From contig VXTR01000012.1 in the NCBI GenBank assembly GCA_009837355.1, positions 1 to 56,509 of the forward strand: a DNA stretch of 56,509 nucleotides. Reading direction: 5' to 3'. Below are positions 17,358 through 26,051 of the stretch, in pieces. Made by a program: the position numbers and the translations under genes. The notes under the pieces were generated by a model that was given only the letters and a program-made list of their open reading frames with translations, made no database searches and was not told the DNA's origin. The stretch is from Chloroflexota bacterium (GTDB lineage: Bacteria; Chloroflexota; Dehalococcoidia; Lucifugimonadales; UBA3495). The first letter of the stretch is position 1, and the number at the start of each line of letters is the position of its first letter.

Positions 17358-18353
17358 CTAGACGCCCAGCAGGTTTTCCAGGTTCTTCCATAGGATGGCG
17401 TCCTTCTCTTCCTGGGTAATGCTGTCCAAGGACAGTATCCAGGAAACGGGCCAGTCCTGCGCCATGTCGTAGGGCCAGTCGGTGCCGAACACCACCCGTT
17501 CAATACCCACTGAGTCAATGAGAAAGCGCAGGGCTTGCTCGGTGTACACGATGCAGTCATAGTAGAAGCGGTTCAGATATTGACTGGGTGGATGGGCGGC
17601 CAGGCGGTCCGCCTGGGGGATTCGGTCCCAGCCCCGATCCATGCGCCCGGCGCCGTAACAGGCGTAGCCGCCGCCGTGGGACAGGCAGATGCGGAGGTCA
17701 GGGCAGGCGTCCATGACGCCGCCCATCACCAAGGACGCGAAGGTCAGCGTACGGTCGGCCAGATTGCCCACCGAGTTAGGCAGGTGGTAGCGCTTGATGC
17801 GCCGGTCCACGATGGTTTCGCCGCCCTGGTGGAACAGAATCACTGCTCCCAGCTGCTCGGCCGCCTTCCAGAAAGGCATGAACTCCGGATCGTCCAACAG
17901 TTTCCCGTTGACCTTGTCGTCGATCACGGCGCCTTTGAACTCCAACTCAACCATCACGCGCTCCAGCTCTTGGACTGCGGCTGGAACGTCCTGCATGGGC
18001 AGGGTGGCCAGGCCGTGGAAGCGGTCGGGCCATGACATCATCATCTGGCTGATTTCATCGTTGGTTTCTCTGGAGGAGGCCATGGCCAGGCCGGCATCCA
18101 GTTCGTAGTTGTAAAACCCGGAGAAAGGGGAAACGACGTGAATGTCCACCCCCAGAGACTCCATGTCGGCCAGCCGCTGTTCCGGAGTCCAGCTGGCCTT
18201 TGGCGGCAACTGCCCGCGGGAAGTTCCGGACACTACGATTTGTCGGCCCCGCGCATCCTGCTCCCTCCTGATGCCGTGCCAGTCGCCGCCGTTTTCGGTG
18301 GCGCGCCAGAAGCACTGGGGCGTCAGATGGGCGTGAAAGTCGATGCTGCGCAT
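17358..18353 (-). CDS. amidohydrolase (ACMSD-like), paralogue of neighbour
   Basis: 331-residue amidohydrolase-2 family protein. The same metal-site series as its downstream paralogue is visible: IDFHAHLTPQCFW (HxH), VILFHQGG, CLSHGGGYACY and VFGTDWPYDM. ATG 18353 has AGGAG at a 6-7 base spacing. The C-terminus (LWKNLENLLGV) matches the neighbour's LEALLGI, supporting tandem duplication followed by divergence. It lies in a minus-strand series deacetylase, amidohydrolase, amidohydrolase, MFS that looks like one catabolic operon. Confidence 0.85.
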   Translation of the reverse strand: MRSIDFHAHLTPQCFWRATENGGDWHGIRREQDARGRQIVVSGTSRGQLPPKASWTPEQRLADMESLGVDIHVVSPFSGFYNYELDAGLAMASSRETNDEISQMMMSWPDRFHGLATLPMQDVPAAVQELERVMVELEFKGAVIDDKVNGKLLDDPEFMPFWKAAEQLGAVILFHQGGETIVDRRIKRYHLPNSVGNLADRTLTFASLVMGGVMDACPDLRICLSHGGGYACYGAGRMDRGWDRIPQADRLAAHPPSQYLNRFYYDCIVYTEQALRFLIDSVGIERVVFGTDWPYDMAQDWPVSWILSLDSITQEEKDAILWKNLENLLGV

Positions 18354-18375
18354 ATTCGTCTCCTGTCGAATCGCT

Positions 18376-19263
18376 CTATGATCGTTGTCTGGGGTGCTTG
18401 GCCAGGAAGTCGTCGGCCATCTCTTCCAGCGTGACGAACCGCACTCCGTCGTGGGAGCGGATGTACTCCGTGATGCGCTCCAGCATCAGCAGCACTTGGG
18501 GCCGCCCGCTGACGTCGGGATGAATGGTTATGGGGAAAACGGCTTCGTCGTACTCCCGATAGACCCAATCGAACTGGTCCCGCCACATGGATTCGATATC
18601 CCTGGGATTGACGAAGCCGTGGCTGTTAGGCGACTTCTTGATGAACATCATCGGCGGCAGGTCGTCCAGGTACCAGTTGGCGGGAATCTCCACCAGGTCG
18701 GTCTCCTGGCCGCGCTCCAGGGCGTGCATCCAGTAGTCCGCCGGCATGGCGTAGTCAATTTTCGTCCAGCGGTCGCCGACGCGGACGTAGTAGCACTCGA
18801 AGTCGCGGTGCATCAGGCTGTGGTCATACTTGATGCCGTGCTTGAGCAGGAGCTCGTTGGTTACGTGGCTGAACTCCCACCAGGGGGCGACGTAGCCGCG
18901 GGGCCGTTGGCCGGACAGCTCGGTAATCAGGTCAATGCAGCGCAACAGCACCGCTTCTTCCTGCTCCGGCGACATAGAGATGGGATTCTCGTGGGAGTAG
19001 CCATGCATACCCACTTCATGCCCATGTTCCACAATCATCCGGCACTCGTCGGGGAAAGTTTCTATGGAGTGGCCGGGAATGAACCAGCTGGTCTTGATGC
19101 CCAGGCGGTCGAAGAGTTTCAGCAGCCGGGGCGTACCCACCTCGCCGGCGAACAGGCCGCGTGAGATGTCATCGGGCGAGTCTTCCCCGCCGTAGGAGCC
19201 AAGCCAGCCGCCCACGGCGTCCAGGTCAACGCCATAGGCGCACAGGATTTGTTTGTCGGCCAT
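18376..19263 (-). CDS. polysaccharide deacetylase family protein
   Basis: 295-residue NodB-fold hydrolase. The metal triad is visible as the N-terminal Asp pair in [12 protein letters not shown] and H-x3-H in [11 protein letters not shown], with [11 protein letters not shown] and the late [11 protein letters not shown] block. This arrangement, with no signal peptide, matches the PgdA/cyclic-imidase-like clade rather than secreted chitin deacetylases, so an amide or cyclic imide in the cytosol is as plausible as peptidoglycan. ATG 19263 has GGAGG at an 8-base spacing. It is first in the minus-strand series with the amidohydrolases and MFS gene. Confidence 0.82.
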   Translation of the reverse strand: MADKQILCAYGVDLDAVGGWLGSYGGEDSPDDISRGLFAGEVGTPRLLKLFDRLGIKTSWFIPGHSIETFPDECRMIVEHGHEVGMHGYSHENPISMSPEQEEAVLLRCIDLITELSGQRPRGYVAPWWEFSHVTNELLLKHGIKYDHSLMHRDFECYYVRVGDRWTKIDYAMPADYWMHALERGQETDLVEIPANWYLDDLPPMMFIKKSPNSHGFVNPRDIESMWRDQFDWVYREYDEAVFPITIHPDVSGRPQVLLMLERITEYIRSHDGVRFVTLEEMADDFLAKHPRQRS

Positions 19264-19307
19264 CTCATTGCCCTCCTAGACGGCGCTCCGTTTCTGATGC
19301 TGCCCAA

Positions 19308-19673
19308 TCATACCCATGCCGGCAGGTTGGGGCAATCGTGCCGAGGCTCTTGGGGCGGGAGGTCCCAGCGGAAGAGTTCGTCGTACCGGTGGTTCCAAGC
19401 ATAGCGGAGCAGATTGCAGACCATGACGTCGGGGTAGGGGATTTCGTCCTTGCGCCGGCTTTCGTCCAGGTATTCGGCGAGGTTGCCGTAGGAGTTGGAC
19501 CGGATGCGGGCGTCGGTGAAGCGCCGGATGACCTGGGGCGTGTCCGGAGGGTTAGAGCGCTGCCAGTGGTCAGCGACGGCTTCGGCGACGCGGCGGGCCT
19601 GGATGATGGCGAGTTCGCGGGCGAACCGGTGCTTGAGGGCGTTGACACGGCAACGGAGTTGGGAGATGGTCAT
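19308..19673 (-). CDS. hypothetical protein
   Basis: 121-residue basic protein starting MTISQLRCRVNALKHRFARE, helical at the N-terminus, with Arg/Trp/Tyr-rich C-terminal half and no recognised domain. ATG 19673 has GAGG 7 bases upstream. The frame remains open to 19937, but that upstream stretch is repetitive and proline-rich in translation (PPAPLKPSHQPLKTTEI) and probably non-coding. It might be a mobile or lineage-specific gene; function unknown. Confidence 0.5.
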   Translation of the reverse strand: MTISQLRCRVNALKHRFARELAIIQARRVAEAVADHWQRSNPPDTPQVIRRFTDARIRSNSYGNLAEYLDESRRKDEIPYPDVMVCNLLRYAWNHRYDELFRWDLPPQEPRHDCPNLPAWV

Positions 19674-20151
19674 GAGGTTACCTCGCGTGATTGTCAGAGG
19701 GAGAAAATGCGATTTTCCTCTTATTTCCTCTCGTTTCCTCTTATTTGAGTAGGCTTGGGTCGCGGCTTGGGGGTGAAATGAGAGGGTTTTGGGAGTGATT
19801 TCAGTGGTTTTGAGGGGTTGATGAGAGGGTTTGAGAGGAGCGGGTGGCAGGGGTTGGAAGTCCGGTAGTTCGCTGGCGGTGATGGTGATTTGATTGGACA
19901 TATATTCTATTTTAGGTTTGATGATGGAGTGTGTCAAAGGTGGATTGTCAGGATTTGGGGAGTTGCGGCCCCCGCCCGGCCACTGGATGCCGGATCAAGT
20001 CCGGCATAACGGGTGGGGCGCGGGATGACGGCGTGGGTAAGGCTGCCGTCGGATGCGGGCTTTACGTGCTACAATCGCTGGGCGTCTGGGGGGAAGAGGC
20101 AATGGCGTCGCAGGCGAGCTTACGAACGAACACATTGGAGCGTGTGCAGCT
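19674..20151. other. repeat-rich intergenic stretch
   Basis: 478 bases without a convincing gene. 19715-19745 carries three close copies of TTTCCTCTTA/TTTCCTCTCG. 19775-19850 is strongly purine-biased with GAGAGGGTTT repeated. A REP-like palindrome lies at 19987. A GTGCTACAAT extended -10 box near 20068-20077 may serve the dehydrogenase gene at 20152. Confidence 0.5.
19987..20007. repeat. REP-like palindrome
   Basis: ATGCCGGA-TCAAG-TCCGGCAT, an 8-bp perfect stem in the flank TGGATGCCGG...CCGGCATAACG. It has the same flanking layout as the 17319 element but different stem bases, as expected for a family of dispersed extragenic palindromes. Confidence 0.55.
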
Positions 20152-21105
20152 ATGGAAACCGTAGGATTCATTGGTCTGGGCAACATGGGCGGCGGGATGT
20201 CGGCCAACATCCAACGCGCCGGCTACCCCATGATTGTCTATGACCTGCGTGAGGAGGCCGCTTTGCCCCTGCTGGAAGGCGGCGCCCGTCTGGCCAACAC
20301 TCCCGCCGAGGTCGCCGCGTCCAGCGACGTAACCTTCACCTCCCTGCCCGGCCCCTATGAGGTGGAGGCGGTGTCCACCGGCGCCGAGGGCGTGCTGGAG
20401 GGCATAAAGCCGGGCAGCGTGTACATCGACCTGTCATCCAGCCGGCCCACGCTGATCCGGGAGATTGAACCCAAGTTCCGGGCCAAGGGCTGCCACGTGC
20501 TGGACGCGCCGGTGAGCGGGGGCAAGACGGGTGCGGCGTCGGGGAACCTGGCGGTGATGGTGGGCGGAGACCGGGAGGTGTTCGACCAGGTGAAGCCGAT
20601 ACTGGACGCCTTTGGGGACAAGGTGTTCTACGCGGGAGAGATTGGGGCAGGCAGCGTGGCCAAGCTGGTGCACAACATGATTGGGCACAGCGTGCGCCAG
20701 GCGATCGCCGAGGGGCTGACCCTGGGCGTCAAGGCCGGCGTGGAACCGGAGGCGCTGTGGGAATGCGTGCGCCGGGGTTCGCTGGGCCGGATGCGGGTGC
20801 TGCACGAAGGGCTGGTGCGGACGATGTTCCGTGGCGAATTTGAGCCGGCCAGTTTCGCGCTGAACCTGGCGCACAAGGACATTTCGCTGGCGACGGAGTT
20901 GGCCCGGGAGTACGACGTGCCCATGCCGATGTCCACGCTGGCGGAACAGATTGCGTTGCAGGCGATGAACCGGGGCTGGGCGGAATCCGACAGCAGCGTT
21001 ACGGTGCGCTTGCAGGAGGAACAGGCCGGCGTGGAAGTCCGCGCGCCGCACATTGACCCGGCCCGGGCGGGGCGATTCATCACGACGCACCCGGACGATG
21101 AGTAA
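20152..21105 (+). CDS. NAD(P)-dependent 3-hydroxyisobutyrate-dehydrogenase-family oxidoreductase
   Basis: 317-residue beta-hydroxyacid dehydrogenase. The Rossmann motif GFIGLGNMGGGMSANIQRAG opens the protein, DAPVSGGKTGAASG is the substrate-binding block, and KLVHNMIGHS carries the catalytic Lys. The C-terminal helical domain ends with KDISLATELAREYDVPMP. ATG 20152 starts exactly at the domain; upstream codons in frame show no similarity. Substrates in this family include 3-hydroxyisobutyrate, tartronate semialdehyde and 6-phosphogluconate-like acids; the choice cannot be made here. Confidence 0.87.
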   Translation: METVGFIGLGNMGGGMSANIQRAGYPMIVYDLREEAALPLLEGGARLANTPAEVAASSDVTFTSLPGPYEVEAVSTGAEGVLEGIKPGSVYIDLSSSRPTLIREIEPKFRAKGCHVLDAPVSGGKTGAASGNLAVMVGGDREVFDQVKPILDAFGDKVFYAGEIGAGSVAKLVHNMIGHSVRQAIAEGLTLGVKAGVEPEALWECVRRGSLGRMRVLHEGLVRTMFRGEFEPASFALNLAHKDISLATELAREYDVPMPMSTLAEQIALQAMNRGWAESDSSVTVRLQEEQAGVEVRAPHIDPARAGRFITTHPDDE

Positions 21106-21138
21106 AGGTAGGCAAACCGTTCACGCATGGAGCAGCAT

Positions 21139-21558
21139 ATGCAACTGAACACGTATCTGCACTTTGACGACAACTGCCGCGAGGCCTTCGAGTTCTATCG
21201 CTCGGTGTTCGGCGGCGAGTTCGCCTGGGTGGCGACCTTTGCCGACGGACCGGAGGATATGCCATCGGTGCCAGACGGTGAGAAGGATCGCATCATGCAC
21301 GTTTCGCTGCCGATAGGCGATTCGGTATTGATGGGCAGCGACACCACTTCCGCGTTCGGGCCGCCGCCCAACGTGGGCAACAACTACTCGGTCAGCGTCT
21401 CGACGGACAGCAGGGATGAGACCGACCGGCTGTTTGCGGCGCTGTCGGAGGGAGGGAACGTTGCCATGCCGCCGGCAGATATGTTCTGGGGCGATTATTT
21501 TGGGATGTGCACCGACCGATTCGGCGTGAATTGGATGTTGAGCTGCGCGGCGGGCTAG
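21139..21558 (+). CDS. VOC-family (PhnB-like) protein
   Basis: 139-residue glyoxalase/bleomycin-resistance-fold protein of the PhnB/DUF1428-like type. It starts MQLNTYLHFDDNCREAFEFYRSVFGG, with IMHVSLPIGDSVLMGSD in the middle and DMFWGDYFGMCTDRFGVNWML at the end, all hallmarks of PhnB-like VOC proteins. ATG 21139 is preferred because GGAG at 21128 gives a good spacing; ATG 21127 is possible. Its stop overlaps the stop of the convergent acetyltransferase gene within a CTAG. Function is likely small-molecule binding; no metal site was verified. Confidence 0.8.
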   Translation: MQLNTYLHFDDNCREAFEFYRSVFGGEFAWVATFADGPEDMPSVPDGEKDRIMHVSLPIGDSVLMGSDTTSAFGPPPNVGNNYSVSVSTDSRDETDRLFAALSEGGNVAMPPADMFWGDYFGMCTDRFGVNWMLSCAAG

Positions 21559-22745
21559 AAGTTGTAGGGAGTCCAGGGCTTCAGTTGGACGGCAAACATC
21601 CGGTCGGCGCGCAGCAGCGCGCCGGCTGTGTGCTCCGTCACCAAGCCCGCTTGGGCCAGCGTGGTGAAGGTCGCTGCCCCGGTGTAGGCCGAGGCCAGGG
21701 CGCCGATGGGAACGGTCAAGTCCGGGGATGACGCGACGGCGTGACAGTCGGCGCCTTCAAGGTAACCGTCCAGTTCAAAACGGGCAGAGTTCCAGGGGCA
21801 GAAGTCATCGCGGACTTCCAGGGTAAGCCGGTCACTGGCGAGGTACTGACGCAATTCCAAGGCTGCCGCCACATCAACAATTCGCAGCCACAGCCCGTCC
21901 CTGACGAAGCGTTGCAGACGACGGGGGTCGGCCAGCAGCCAGGGCATTGGGTCGTCCAGAGGGCGTTTGATGGCCTCAGTGCGCTCGTAGAGATCGAGGT
22001 CGAAGCAGAACCGCCACAGTGCAGCGGATGCCTGGCGGGTGGCGGCCATCAGCTCGTTGACTATTACCGCGGGCCGCTGGGTGCGATAGTTCACGTAGCC
22101 GTCGATCCTGCCATCTTCGACATAGGCGGCGTAGAACACGCCGCCCGGCCCTCCCTGGGAGTGTATCGGGTCGTGGGCATCACGCTCCCAGTGGTGAGGG
22201 GCCCGCTGGAACACCGCCGGCCGACCCTCGGTACTGCGCCGCATCACGTCGGGCAGCTCCTTGCCGATGTCCTTGGGGTCGATGAAGACGATATGGCCCG
22301 GGCCGTCGAAGGGTTGGGCATATGCGCTGTGCGCTTTTTCGATGCTCCACTGCTCATGCACGGAACCGACGCCGTAGCCGAACCGCCCGTAGATGGCGCT
22401 CTCGGTGGCGAACAGGGCGGCCAGGGGTTCGCCTCGCTCGTGAATGCCGTCAATCTGGTGGCGCATCATTTGGGTCATGATGCCGCGCCGGGTGTGGGTC
22501 GGCTGCACTTCCACGTTGGAGACACCGGCCACTGCGGCGACGCCGCCCGGCACCGACATCTTCAGCAGGTGCGAATGCGCCCCGCCGACAATCTGCCCAT
22601 CTTCAAAGACGCCAATCGACCGCCCCAAGTCAAAGTGCGGTCGTAGCGCCTCCGGGTCATGGTTAAAGCGGTTTCCATGCGCCCGAGACTCCGTGCGCAT
22701 CCACCGCTCAAACTCGTCGGGGGTGATGTTCCTCAGTTCCAGCAT
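21555..22745 (-). CDS. Eis-like GNAT N-acetyltransferase
   Basis: 396-residue protein with the Eis layout: an N-terminal GNAT domain (residues ~1-150, with VSNVEVQPTHTRRGIMTQMM as the acetyl-CoA loop), a second degenerate GNAT segment, and a C-terminal SCP2-like domain. ESAIYGRFGYG is the usual Eis motif. Such enzymes acetylate amines including aminoglycosides and protein lysines; no particular substrate is implied here. The ATG follows no strong ribosome site. It is convergent with the VOC gene with a 4-base overlap. Confidence 0.82.
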   Translation of the reverse strand: MLELRNITPDEFERWMRTESRAHGNRFNHDPEALRPHFDLGRSIGVFEDGQIVGGAHSHLLKMSVPGGVAAVAGVSNVEVQPTHTRRGIMTQMMRHQIDGIHERGEPLAALFATESAIYGRFGYGVGSVHEQWSIEKAHSAYAQPFDGPGHIVFIDPKDIGKELPDVMRRSTEGRPAVFQRAPHHWERDAHDPIHSQGGPGGVFYAAYVEDGRIDGYVNYRTQRPAVIVNELMAATRQASAALWRFCFDLDLYERTEAIKRPLDDPMPWLLADPRRLQRFVRDGLWLRIVDVAAALELRQYLASDRLTLEVRDDFCPWNSARFELDGYLEGADCHAVASSPDLTVPIGALASAYTGAATFTTLAQAGLVTEHTAGALLRADRMFAVQLKPWTPYNF

Positions 22746-22841
22746 TGGGGCAGGCTTCCGGCGTGAAACAGTCTGGCAGACTATACCGGATTGAGAGGTG
22801 TCGCGCCATAGACGAGGGGCGCCGGATGGCGTCGGGCCGGG

Positions 22842-23846
22842 CTAGACAAGCTCCGGGTCGGGATAAAATTGGGCGCAGTAATCACGATAGAGCAGGATCT
22901 CGCCGTAGAAGCGCGGACGGGGCAGGTATTGTTTCCGGCTCCAGATGACCACATCCTGTAGAACGTCCTGCCGTTGCTGGAGGGCGATAAACTTATTCAT
23001 GAGCGGAGCGCGCAGCCGTGTTGGCAGGAATCTCAGGCCGGCCAGCCAGCGGCTGGGGCTGCGCATCTCGCGCACCTGGCTGATCAGGGTAAGGTCGATG
23101 AGAGCGCCGTCAACGGGGGTTGCCAGCACCCACAGGCGAGCGTCCATTCCGATGGACCGTTCGTGTATTTCGACGAAAGAGTAGCCGAGCCCGTAGATAT
23201 GGGCCTTAGCGGAGACGTCGAAGGTGAGGGTCGCGATTCCCGCGATCCTGCGGGCGCGTTTGAAGTCGAAGCGGCTCTCGAGGAGGTGCCGGTCAATCGA
23301 CGTTGTCCCGACTCGGTGCACGTTGTCATACCCGTGCACGTAGCGTAGGTGGGCCATATCGACGGAGTTCTCCGTGGTTTCCTGGGGATGGCCGGGAAAG
23401 CGGACGGTCCAGGTTTCCATTCGGCTCCAGCCGTTTTCCTCCGGCGGGGCCTCTGGAAGGCTCCACTGGGGCCCTCGCCCTTCGATGCCCCACCAGGCGA
23501 AGATGAGGCCGAGGATCTCCCTGGTTTCAAACACGCGCAACCGCACTGATCTGGACGAGTCTCCGAAGGGGGTGGCGGCGCAGGAGCCCGAGGTATCGAA
23601 CTCGAAGCCGTGGAAGGGGCAGACGAGGCGACCCTTAGAAAGACGGCCTCCGGCGGCGGGCGCGAGGTCGGCGCCCAGGTGGGGGCAAACAGCTTCGGCG
23701 ACGCAAATCCGGTCGTTCTCGTCGCGCCAAGCAACGACGTTCCGGCCCATCCAGGTTTTCTGGAGGAGCCTTGCCTTCGGCAGGTCCTGACGGCTGGCGA
23801 TAAAGTACCAGCCCTCCGGAAAGGGGAAAGGCAATCTACTATCCAC
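22842..23846 (-). CDS. Rieske non-heme iron oxygenase (KshA/cholesterol-desaturase-like)
   Basis: 334-residue oxygenase component. The Rieske [2Fe-2S] site is C54-P-H56 (VCPHLGAD) and C76-x2-H79 (CPFHGFEFD). The mononuclear iron region reads PQETTENSVDMAHLRYVHGY with the conserved N/D/H/H residues. The N-terminus (GWYFIASRQDLP) and overall order resemble 3-ketosteroid 9-alpha-hydroxylase and DAF-36-type sterol 7-desaturases, so a steroid or hopanoid-like substrate is plausible (inference). No reductase gene is adjacent. The start is GTG 23846 with only a weak ribosome site. Confidence 0.85.
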   Translation of the reverse strand: MDSRLPFPFPEGWYFIASRQDLPKARLLQKTWMGRNVVAWRDENDRICVAEAVCPHLGADLAPAAGGRLSKGRLVCPFHGFEFDTSGSCAATPFGDSSRSVRLRVFETREILGLIFAWWGIEGRGPQWSLPEAPPEENGWSRMETWTVRFPGHPQETTENSVDMAHLRYVHGYDNVHRVGTTSIDRHLLESRFDFKRARRIAGIATLTFDVSAKAHIYGLGYSFVEIHERSIGMDARLWVLATPVDGALIDLTLISQVREMRSPSRWLAGLRFLPTRLRAPLMNKFIALQQRQDVLQDVVIWSRKQYLPRPRFYGEILLYRDYCAQFYPDPELV

Positions 23847-24031
23847 TGCCAGTTCCAGTAAACATTGGAGAGAAAGTACGACTGCCCGACTATCTCCAGC
23901 CGCCGGCCAGTGGAGCGGTCTTCGCTGGTGGGCCTGACTTGACGGTAGTCAGTACCATTTTTGAAATGTGGATGCGGTGGTAGGCACGAAGGTACACTAA
24001 GCTATCATGGGAGCTTTTTCAAGTGGTCGAG

Positions 24032-25783
24032 TTACCTTTCGCCACTCCATATCAGTGGATTCCCTGTTTCGGAGTCCATGACTTCGGACACATCAGGCGG
24101 ATTACCAGGATCGGCACAGGCTTGGTCCAACCGCGCTTGGGTCAAACCTTTGGCTGCTTGGGAACCGCCTCTGGAAAACTCGACGCCCGACAAATCGGCT
24201 CCGGCAAGATTCGCATTGGTCAGGTCCGCGTCCAAGAAATGCGCTCCGTTCAGGTCAGCCGACATAAGTCGTGCGTCGGTCAAGTTTGCCCGCAGGAAGC
24301 TGGCGCCTGAAAGACATGCGGATTCCAACAACGCCTTGGTGACGGTGGCGTACTGAAAAGTTGCCCTGGACATGTTGGCTCTGAGGAAATTTGTGCCGTG
24401 TAACATCGAGTTCGAGAAATCAACCCCAGACAGGTCCGAGTCCTGGAGCAATGCTCCGGACAAATCGGCAAACCAGAGGCGAATTCGGGAGAAGTTCACA
24501 TTGTAGAATTGGGCCTGAGACAGGTCAGTGTAAGCCAGGAAGGAATCCGTAAGATCCGTATTTGCAAAGTTAGCGCCGGATAGGTTGGAGTGGTGTAAAA
24601 AGGCATTGGTCAGGTTTGCGTCCAACAACTGTGCCCCGCGAAGGTCGGCACCACGTAGGTCCAACCTGAAGTTGGTCTCCCTCTCAAGAGCAATTCGAGA
24701 CTCGGGACGAGAACAAATCGCGTTCATGACGGCCTCTACGTCCTGTGGGATTCCTGGTTCATGACCTTCCCTATTTCCCTCCCGCCTCGACTCGAACATT
24801 TTTTCCTCAGTAGGACGACGGACGAAAGCGCAGAAAAGCCGCATGATTTGGACGTGATATTGTTTCGGGCATTCCTCGGCAAGGCGTTGCAGCGCAAATA
24901 TCCCACCCAACCGGACCGAGAGCGCTTCGCTGCCAAGCATCTCGGCCCCTTTTTGGTAGCGCTCGTTCAGTAAACCTTGCTGAGCGATGGCGGTTTGATT
25001 TTGCGCTGCCGATGCCTGTCTATCGGCTACTACTGCGCGCCATATCGCCAGTGGGATGGCTACTGATCCAGCGACGACCAGCCCAATGTTTCGTATCGTT
25101 GCGCTTCCGGACTCGTTGTAGGTTAACCAATCCCACAGCACTAACACAAGAGCGACTTCAATGACCACGACGACCGTTGACACGGTGACCCAGAACCCGC
25201 GGGACTCTGGCATACGGAGTCTTGAGCGTAGATCGTGAAGTCGCCCAAGGCGGACTGTTCGGCCAGAGGCTTCGTCAAATTCTGCGCCGTTTCTATCTCT
25301 GAGTTCAGTTTCTCCTGATGGCGTGGACACGCTGCCTGGATGCGAGAATCGAAAGAGGGTCACTAATGACCTCAACCATAAGAAGATGAACATCGCGAAA
25401 CCACCAACGAAGAGGACTAGCGACCACCATTGGTCCTGAGGCAGATTCAAGGATGAAGACATCCAGTTCAAAAGGAAGGAAGGCGCTACAATCACCAGCA
25501 TGATAGGTGTAGCCAACTGGGATACCCTGAGTCCCCAACGCCGGAGCGGCGTTACCATCGACGCCGTGGCTAAGAACAGCGACAAGCCGAACAGACCAGC
25601 CGCTATGGCGAGGACTACCAACTCCGAATAGTCCGGGATTGTCAACGTGAGTAGCTTTGTGGCGGCTTGGGGGCCTGCCCACATTTCCCACGACTGAGCC
25701 ATGATAAGAGCACCGAGAAAAGCGGTTACGGCAGAGTTGGCAAGACTATCGTCCCGCATTTCCGCCAGATCCGAAATGTTCAT
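24032..25783 (-). CDS. membrane-anchored pentapeptide-repeat protein
   Basis: 583-residue protein. The N-terminal ~250 residues contain five or six hydrophobic helices in pairs, then a linker (NERYQKGAEMLGSEALSVRLGG followed by a short LQRLAEE helix) common to membrane pentapeptide proteins. From about residue 375 there is a long right-handed beta-helix of A(D/N)LxxA repeats such as LRGADLRGAQLLDANL. ATG 25783 has AGAAGG 5 bases upstream; a GTG two codons earlier is possible. Function is unknown; similar proteins are often near defence genes. It is transcribed away from the restriction locus on the same strand. Confidence 0.85.
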   Translation of the reverse strand: MNISDLAEMRDDSLANSAVTAFLGALIMAQSWEMWAGPQAATKLLTLTIPDYSELVVLAIAAGLFGLSLFLATASMVTPLRRWGLRVSQLATPIMLVIVAPSFLLNWMSSSLNLPQDQWWSLVLFVGGFAMFIFLWLRSLVTLFRFSHPGSVSTPSGETELRDRNGAEFDEASGRTVRLGRLHDLRSRLRMPESRGFWVTVSTVVVVIEVALVLVLWDWLTYNESGSATIRNIGLVVAGSVAIPLAIWRAVVADRQASAAQNQTAIAQQGLLNERYQKGAEMLGSEALSVRLGGIFALQRLAEECPKQYHVQIMRLFCAFVRRPTEEKMFESRREGNREGHEPGIPQDVEAVMNAICSRPESRIALERETNFRLDLRGADLRGAQLLDANLTNAFLHHSNLSGANFANTDLTDSFLAYTDLSQAQFYNVNFSRIRLWFADLSGALLQDSDLSGVDFSNSMLHGTNFLRANMSRATFQYATVTKALLESACLSGASFLRANLTDARLMSADLNGAHFLDADLTNANLAGADLSGVEFSRGGSQAAKGLTQARLDQACADPGNPPDVSEVMDSETGNPLIWSGER

Positions 25784-26051
25784 GCTCACCTTCTAAGTTG
25801 ACGTGTTACGTGGGTCCCAATCAACGACTAGGCGCCCACTACTTCCGGCCATCTCACACTCGCAGAGTCCCAGGAACTGTGCCGATGGCAGGCATAAGGA
25901 ACGGCCTCTCGGCTTATCTACCGGGTGTCGCCCTTGGGGTTTGAGGTTTCGGGTCGGGCCATGCGGTATCCGACGCGAGGCAGAGAGGAGATGTAATTTG
26001 GGTTGCCGGCGTCGTGGTCCCGCTTGAGGTGTAGTTCTTCCCCTCCAATCG

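Noticed and set aside
16502-17419. 305-codon + strand ORF over the first amidohydrolase
   Set aside because: Antisense shadow: no family motif, and the opposite strand encodes a complete metalloenzyme.
19674-19937. 88-codon extension of the 121-residue gene
   Set aside because: It covers the repeat tract, and the translation is repetitive Pro/Thr/Lys; a better ribosome site precedes ATG 19673.
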